In this document: piece after piece, positions 60,009 to 64,000 of the stretch
Numbering within the stretch: position 1 is the first letter of the stretch
How the letters are laid out: the number at the start of each line of letters is the position of its first letter
Translations under genes and position numbers: made by a program
NCBI GenBank assembly: GCA_026225945.1
Contig: JAMJFZ010000597.1
Location: 1,227,501-1,291,500, forward strand
DNA from: Cricetomys ansorgei
Lineage: Eukaryota > Chordata > Mammalia > Rodentia > Nesomyidae
DNA length: 64,000 bases
Direction: 5' to 3'
Notes under the pieces: generated by a model
The model's input: only the letters and a program-made list of their open reading frames with translations
What the model was told of the DNA's origin: nothing
The model's database searches: none

Positions 60009-61179
60009 ATTTACATAATCACTCCTTCCATTCTTTTTTCCAAGATAGTTACCTAATTCACTCTCATTGAAAGAAGTTGTTTTGTAATTAGTACTTTTTG
60101 AAAGAGTCATGTTGCCTTGATTTCTATCTTTCTTGTGTTTTTGTGTTGAGACTTGCTCATGTGGAGTTGAGTCTTTGGTTAGATTTTCTAATCACCTTTG
60201 TTTTCTCAGAGTGAGTGTCTGCAATGTTCAAGAGGAACTAACTAGGTTGCAATAGTGCTGAGGCTTCAGTTCCTCTACTAAACCAGTATTGGCCCCATGC
60301 TCGGTCCTCAGCAGTCCCCAGGAATTAATGTACATCTTGGTGGGTCCAGTCTCTACTTTCTCAGCATTCCTTCCCAGGCTGTAACAACTAGATAACACAA
60401 ATGTTCATCAACTTCACAGTGTGACACACCCACTGCATAATCCTCAAACATAAAAAGAAGCAACATCAAAAAACCATAAAGCATCATTCTGGTGGGAAGA
60501 AAACATGACTGGTATATAAACTTAGTAAAGTATAAGTATCAGTTCAGTTTGATCATTTTAGTAACTCAGTAGACTTACTCTCAAACTTATGTTGAAAAAT
60601 AGGAATCTACAATTAGACAAACTACCAAAAGTAGTTGGGTTGATACTCTCTAATACATGCTAAGAGCCAAGCCACAAATTAAAACAAAATGGAGAGAGAA
60701 AAAAAGAAAGAGATTAATAAACATATAGAGTAGGAATTGAAAACTTGTAGATGTGAAAATTCCATGTACAAATAGGGAGAATTTCTTCCTGACCTGCAGT
60801 GAGGAACTTACAAATCACAATAAAATGAAAATGATGATTTTGATGTGTTTAAAATCCAGTATTTGTCTTTAGTGAGGGAAATTATAGACAGAGTTGAAAG
60901 ACAAGTGATCCCTGAGACTTTGGAGGAGGGGGCATAACTGGTTCCTTAAGATGAAAGCCATAACTTCCACAGTTTGTGCGGCCAAGGACCTCAATCTATA
61001 TAAGCCACTGGTCCAAGATAAGAATCTACTACTACTATTCTGCTAAAGTTTCATGCTATTAAAAAGACTCCTCATGACATATTTTTGTATCCATAGACTA
61101 GTACACCTCTCAGACCTTGTCAGAGAAGCATCTTTTTGCAGTAGATAGTGATTAACACAGAGGTCCTCAACTGAACAAG
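60009..61179. other. Intergenic, possible diverged L1
   Basis: 60110-60220 may be reversed L1 5'-type sequence, but too weak to call. Nothing else supported. Confidence 0.35.
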
Positions 61180-61735
61180 GTGCAGAGAATAAGAGATTGC
61201 AGAACATTCACCCAATAGGAGACATCTGTATCACATGCCCATCTCGGAAAGCTCAGGGATCACTGAAGCAGAGGAACAGAAAGATTATAAAAGCCAAAGG
61301 AGGTGGGTGACTACAATAAATCAGTGTTTTCTGGCCCAACAGGGCAGTTGCACACACAAACTCACAGTTGGAACATCATGCAGCAGACCTGCATAAGCAT
61401 AAGCCAGAAAAAAAATACAAACTACAGAAGGAGATGGGGATGAATTCATATCTCTGGCTGATGAGCTATTGGCAATTTATAGTGGCTGTGAGGGCAGTCA
61501 GTTTGTTTGTTTGTTTTATGAGTATGACTCCTGCTAAATCTAACAGGTTCCAATGGATGGCCACACACTCAAGAGTATATGGTTAGCACAAAAGGGACTC
61601 AATAGGTTTATTTTTTTAAGGAATATAAAGATGGATAAGTAGGGAAGAGGGGATGGATCTGTGAGGAGTTAGAGAATGGGGGATAAATATAGTCAAAATA
61701 CATGTATACAATTTTCAATAAACTATTAAAAATGA
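61180..61735 (+). mobile_element. L1 3' UTR fragment
   Basis: AAAGCCAAAGGAGGTGGGTGACTAC, GACCTGCATAAGCATAAGCCAG, TGATGAGCTATTGGCAATTTATAG, CCAATGGATGGCCACACACTC, AAAAGGGACTCAATAGG, and TCAAAATACATGTATAC before the A-rich end. Confidence 0.85.
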
Positions 61736-61796
61736 GAAAGAAAATGCTTTTTTTAAAAAAGAACCTAGAGTCTCACTCTAAAAATTGTCTGACTTG

Positions 61797-61959
61797 GGGC
61801 TAGTGAGATGGATCAGCAGCTAAAGGTACCTACCACCAAACCTAACAAACGGAGTTCAATTACTGAGGCCAACATAGTAGAAGGAGAAAACTGACTCACA
61901 TAAGCTGTCCTTTGGCTTCCACATGCTGTGGCACATGTGCAAGTGCACGCACATGTGCG

Positions 61960-61992
<33 letters not shown>
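61797..61992 (+). mobile_element. B3-type SINE
   Basis: GGGGCTAGTGAGATGGATCAGCAG, CTAAAGGTACCTACCACCAAACC, GGAGAAAACTGACTC, AAGCTGTCCTTTGGCTTCCACATGC, ending in a (CA)n tract at 61958-61990. Confidence 0.85.
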
Positions 61993-61993
<1 letters not shown>

Positions 61994-62005
61994 TAGATGT
62001 AATTT

Positions 62006-62165
62006 CTTGTTGTTTTGTTTTGTTTTCGAGACAGGATTTTTCTGTTGTAACTCTGGCTATGTTGAAACTCTCTCTGTAGACCAGGCTAGCTTCAAACTCA
62101 CAGAGATCCGCCTATCTCTGCCTTCCAAGTGCTGGGATTAAAGGTGTGCACCACCACCACCCAGC
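62006..62165 (-). mobile_element. B1-type SINE, variant form, with target-site duplication
   Basis: Reversed B1 with TTTTCGAGACAGG, GTTGTAACTCTGGCTATG, CTCTGTAGACCAGGCTAGC, AACTCACAGAGATCCGCC and AAGTGCTGGGATTAAAGG. An exact 12-bp duplication, TAGATGTAATTT, flanks it at 61994-62005 and 62166-62177, so it is a fairly recent insertion into the tail region of the adjacent B3. Confidence 0.95.
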
Positions 62166-62177
62166 TAGATGTAATTT

Positions 62178-64000
62178 TGATATTATCTGATTATAAATTA
62201 TCCCTATGAATGAAAAATTTTGTCTTTATATCTAATAAAAGTATAGAACTTTAATAAGCAACAAAATACTCATTGGCATGTTATTATTAGAGCAGTGTTA
62301 AGAAAATTAAATTCTTGCTATGTTAGGTGGTCTTTTGTGTACTTTAGGTGCCAAAACCTCCACAAAGCCAACACTCAGGTAAGCCAATGCATGTTCATTT
62401 GATTTCCATTCAATTACCATATGAACAAAAACTAAAGTTAGATGACTTGGTTAATTCCTAAGCAAATATCTGCTAATGCTTTTAGGATATATGGACAGAG
62501 AGCTATGTGCAATTTGGCACCTTTACCCTGTTATTTTAATTATAACACAAAGTGTCCCAGGGTGTTGCTGTAAAGGACTCTCTATCCTCCAGGGAGTACC
62601 TTGCTTACACAAACCTCAGGACCTCACCTTTAAATAGTTCCTCAAAGGAAAATATTCAGAAAGACCTAGGAGACATGGAGCTTATATTCAGTCAAGAATA
62701 TTCAGTCAAGCTGGGTCCTAGGCTCCTTCATGGATGACACCTCCAACTGTTTCTTCTCCATGTCTGCCCTGAGGTGAGTGAGGGAAGGCTGCTAACAGGT
62801 CTAGTCTAGTATTCTGCAAGGTTGGCCAGAGATTGTACTGAAAAAGATAGGCTGTTATTAGTCCTCCTACTCATTTGTGATTTTCCGTGATAGGTCCCCA
62901 GGCAAAAATTCTATTCCTATTCTTCTCCAAAATCCCAGTCTGAAAGCTAGATTCCAAACGTTCTCTCCAGGAGTGAGGCTGATTCCATAGAAATGACAGA
63001 GGCATAAAGTCCAACTTCCAGTGTTGCTTTTCTTTTGATGTGGAAAGCAGCCCTGTCTGGTCCTTCCCTTCCTCAGCAACCAGCCTTCAGCAGCTTTTTA
63101 TTGTTTCCTTTGGTTTGTACATGTTCCACCATCTTCACCTGTGGGTGGCACAGTAAATAGACTAAAAGCTGAAAATAAATTAAGAATGTTGCTTTGAGGA
63201 GTTCATCAAGATTTTTTTTCTTAAGTATTGCTCTGGATGTAGAAGATATGAATGACCCAACATTGCTGGCTCCAGTTCCTCTGTGATACCATGGAGGAGA
63301 GAGTCCAAATACAACCAACATCATCCTCCTAGGACAGAAGAGGTAACAACCCTACTACTGATGCCACTCAATGATTAAACAGTCTTCTCATACACAACAG
63401 GCATGATGAGTTACTGAATGTCTTCTCTTGGTCAGTTATGATAAGAGTATGGTTATCCAGATGCTATATAAAAGAATATGTGCTTCCTATGTGAGTTTAT
63501 CTTGAAGCCTGATGTGTTGTATTAGATTATTGTAGAGCTTAGAATAGATTCAGTTTGTAGAGTGTGTATATGGAGAAATTTCATGTGTGCAGCTGTGTGT
63601 CTATGTGAGGGCCATTAAGATATACATCTATGACATTGTCAAAGAACAAATAAATCAATCAGTAAAAGTGAAGATGTCTAGAATTAAGTATAGTGACATA
63701 TGAGTATAATACTATCCAAAGAGTCATGAGTTGGAAGCCAATCTTATCTATTGAATTATATGAGACAAAAAAAAAAGAACATTCTGAAACACTTTATTAT
63801 TATAGTGTTGTTAAGGCACAAGATATACAAAGATTTAATGTGTGTCCCTTCTTACAGACTTACAGACTTACAGACCTCTTCCTGGTTCTCTTCCTCCTGC
63901 CTTTTCTCTACATATTTGGATTCTTGCAGTCTAGAGTTCCTCTCCATTTCTTATAACGTCTATGTTCCCTATTCTATTTCCTTGCTCTTATTAATTCTTC
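62178..64000. other. Intergenic, nothing recognised
   Basis: Unique-looking DNA. Open frames at 62552-62737, 62867-63079 and 63073-63324 have no recognisable domains. A triplicated TTACAGAC lies near 63856-63880. Confidence 0.4.

Noticed and set aside
1..64000. CRISPR arrays, operons, phage or bacterial-type systems
   Set aside because: All tandem repeats are simple-sequence DNA, and gene and repeat content is mammalian.

Overview
The window is mammalian nuclear DNA, almost certainly from a muroid rodent. It is AT-rich and CpG-depleted, and it carries B1, B2, B3 and B4 SINEs, MT-type MaLR LTRs, rodent L1 3'-UTR fragments, and long (CA)n, (CT)n and (TCTA)n microsatellites. No bacterial-type operon, CRISPR array or phage is present. 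The two clearest B1 copies share a variant unlike the usual house-mouse consensus, so a muroid other than Mus is more likely, but the species cannot be fixed from the sequence alone.

The functional content is an olfactory receptor (OR) cluster. Three OR10A-family genes lie on the plus strand: 18850-19803, 38031-38984 and 49134-50081. One OR2D2-like gene lies on the minus strand at 52957-53904, tail-to-tail with the third. This order and orientation match the human 11p15.4 order OR10A5, OR10A2, OR10A4, OR2D2 as I recall it. The third gene looks like the OR10A4 ortholog, known in mouse as the P2 receptor gene. All four reading frames are intact and single-exon, with the OR hallmarks: N-terminal NxT, PMYFFL, M(A/S)[14 protein letters not shown](S/G)SH and P(M/L)LNPxIYSLRN.

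Region by region: 1-15 kb is intergenic, largely L1 fragments with three LTR relics and a very long CA-type satellite. 15-20 kb holds the first copy of a non-coding paralogous block and the first OR10A gene. 20-27 kb is mostly unique sequence with SINEs and an old L1. 27.5-28.8 kb is the second copy of the block. 29-34 kb is a dense nest of SINE, L1 and MT-LTR insertions. 34-39 kb contains a CpG-retaining unique segment and the second OR10A gene. 39.2-39.8 kb is a processed cyclophilin A (PPIA) pseudogene. 49-54 kb holds OR10A4, a small degenerate OR2D-like relic and OR2D2. 54-64 kb is intergenic with LTR, L1 and SINE relics.

The most notable observation is that the two upstream OR10A genes are about 97% identical by my hand alignment across the coding exon and 69 bp of 5' flank, while neighbouring DNA on both sides looks unrelated. 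That pattern suggests interlocus gene conversion. The receptors do not form a pathway together: each is expected to be expressed alone, from one allele, in an olfactory sensory neuron.
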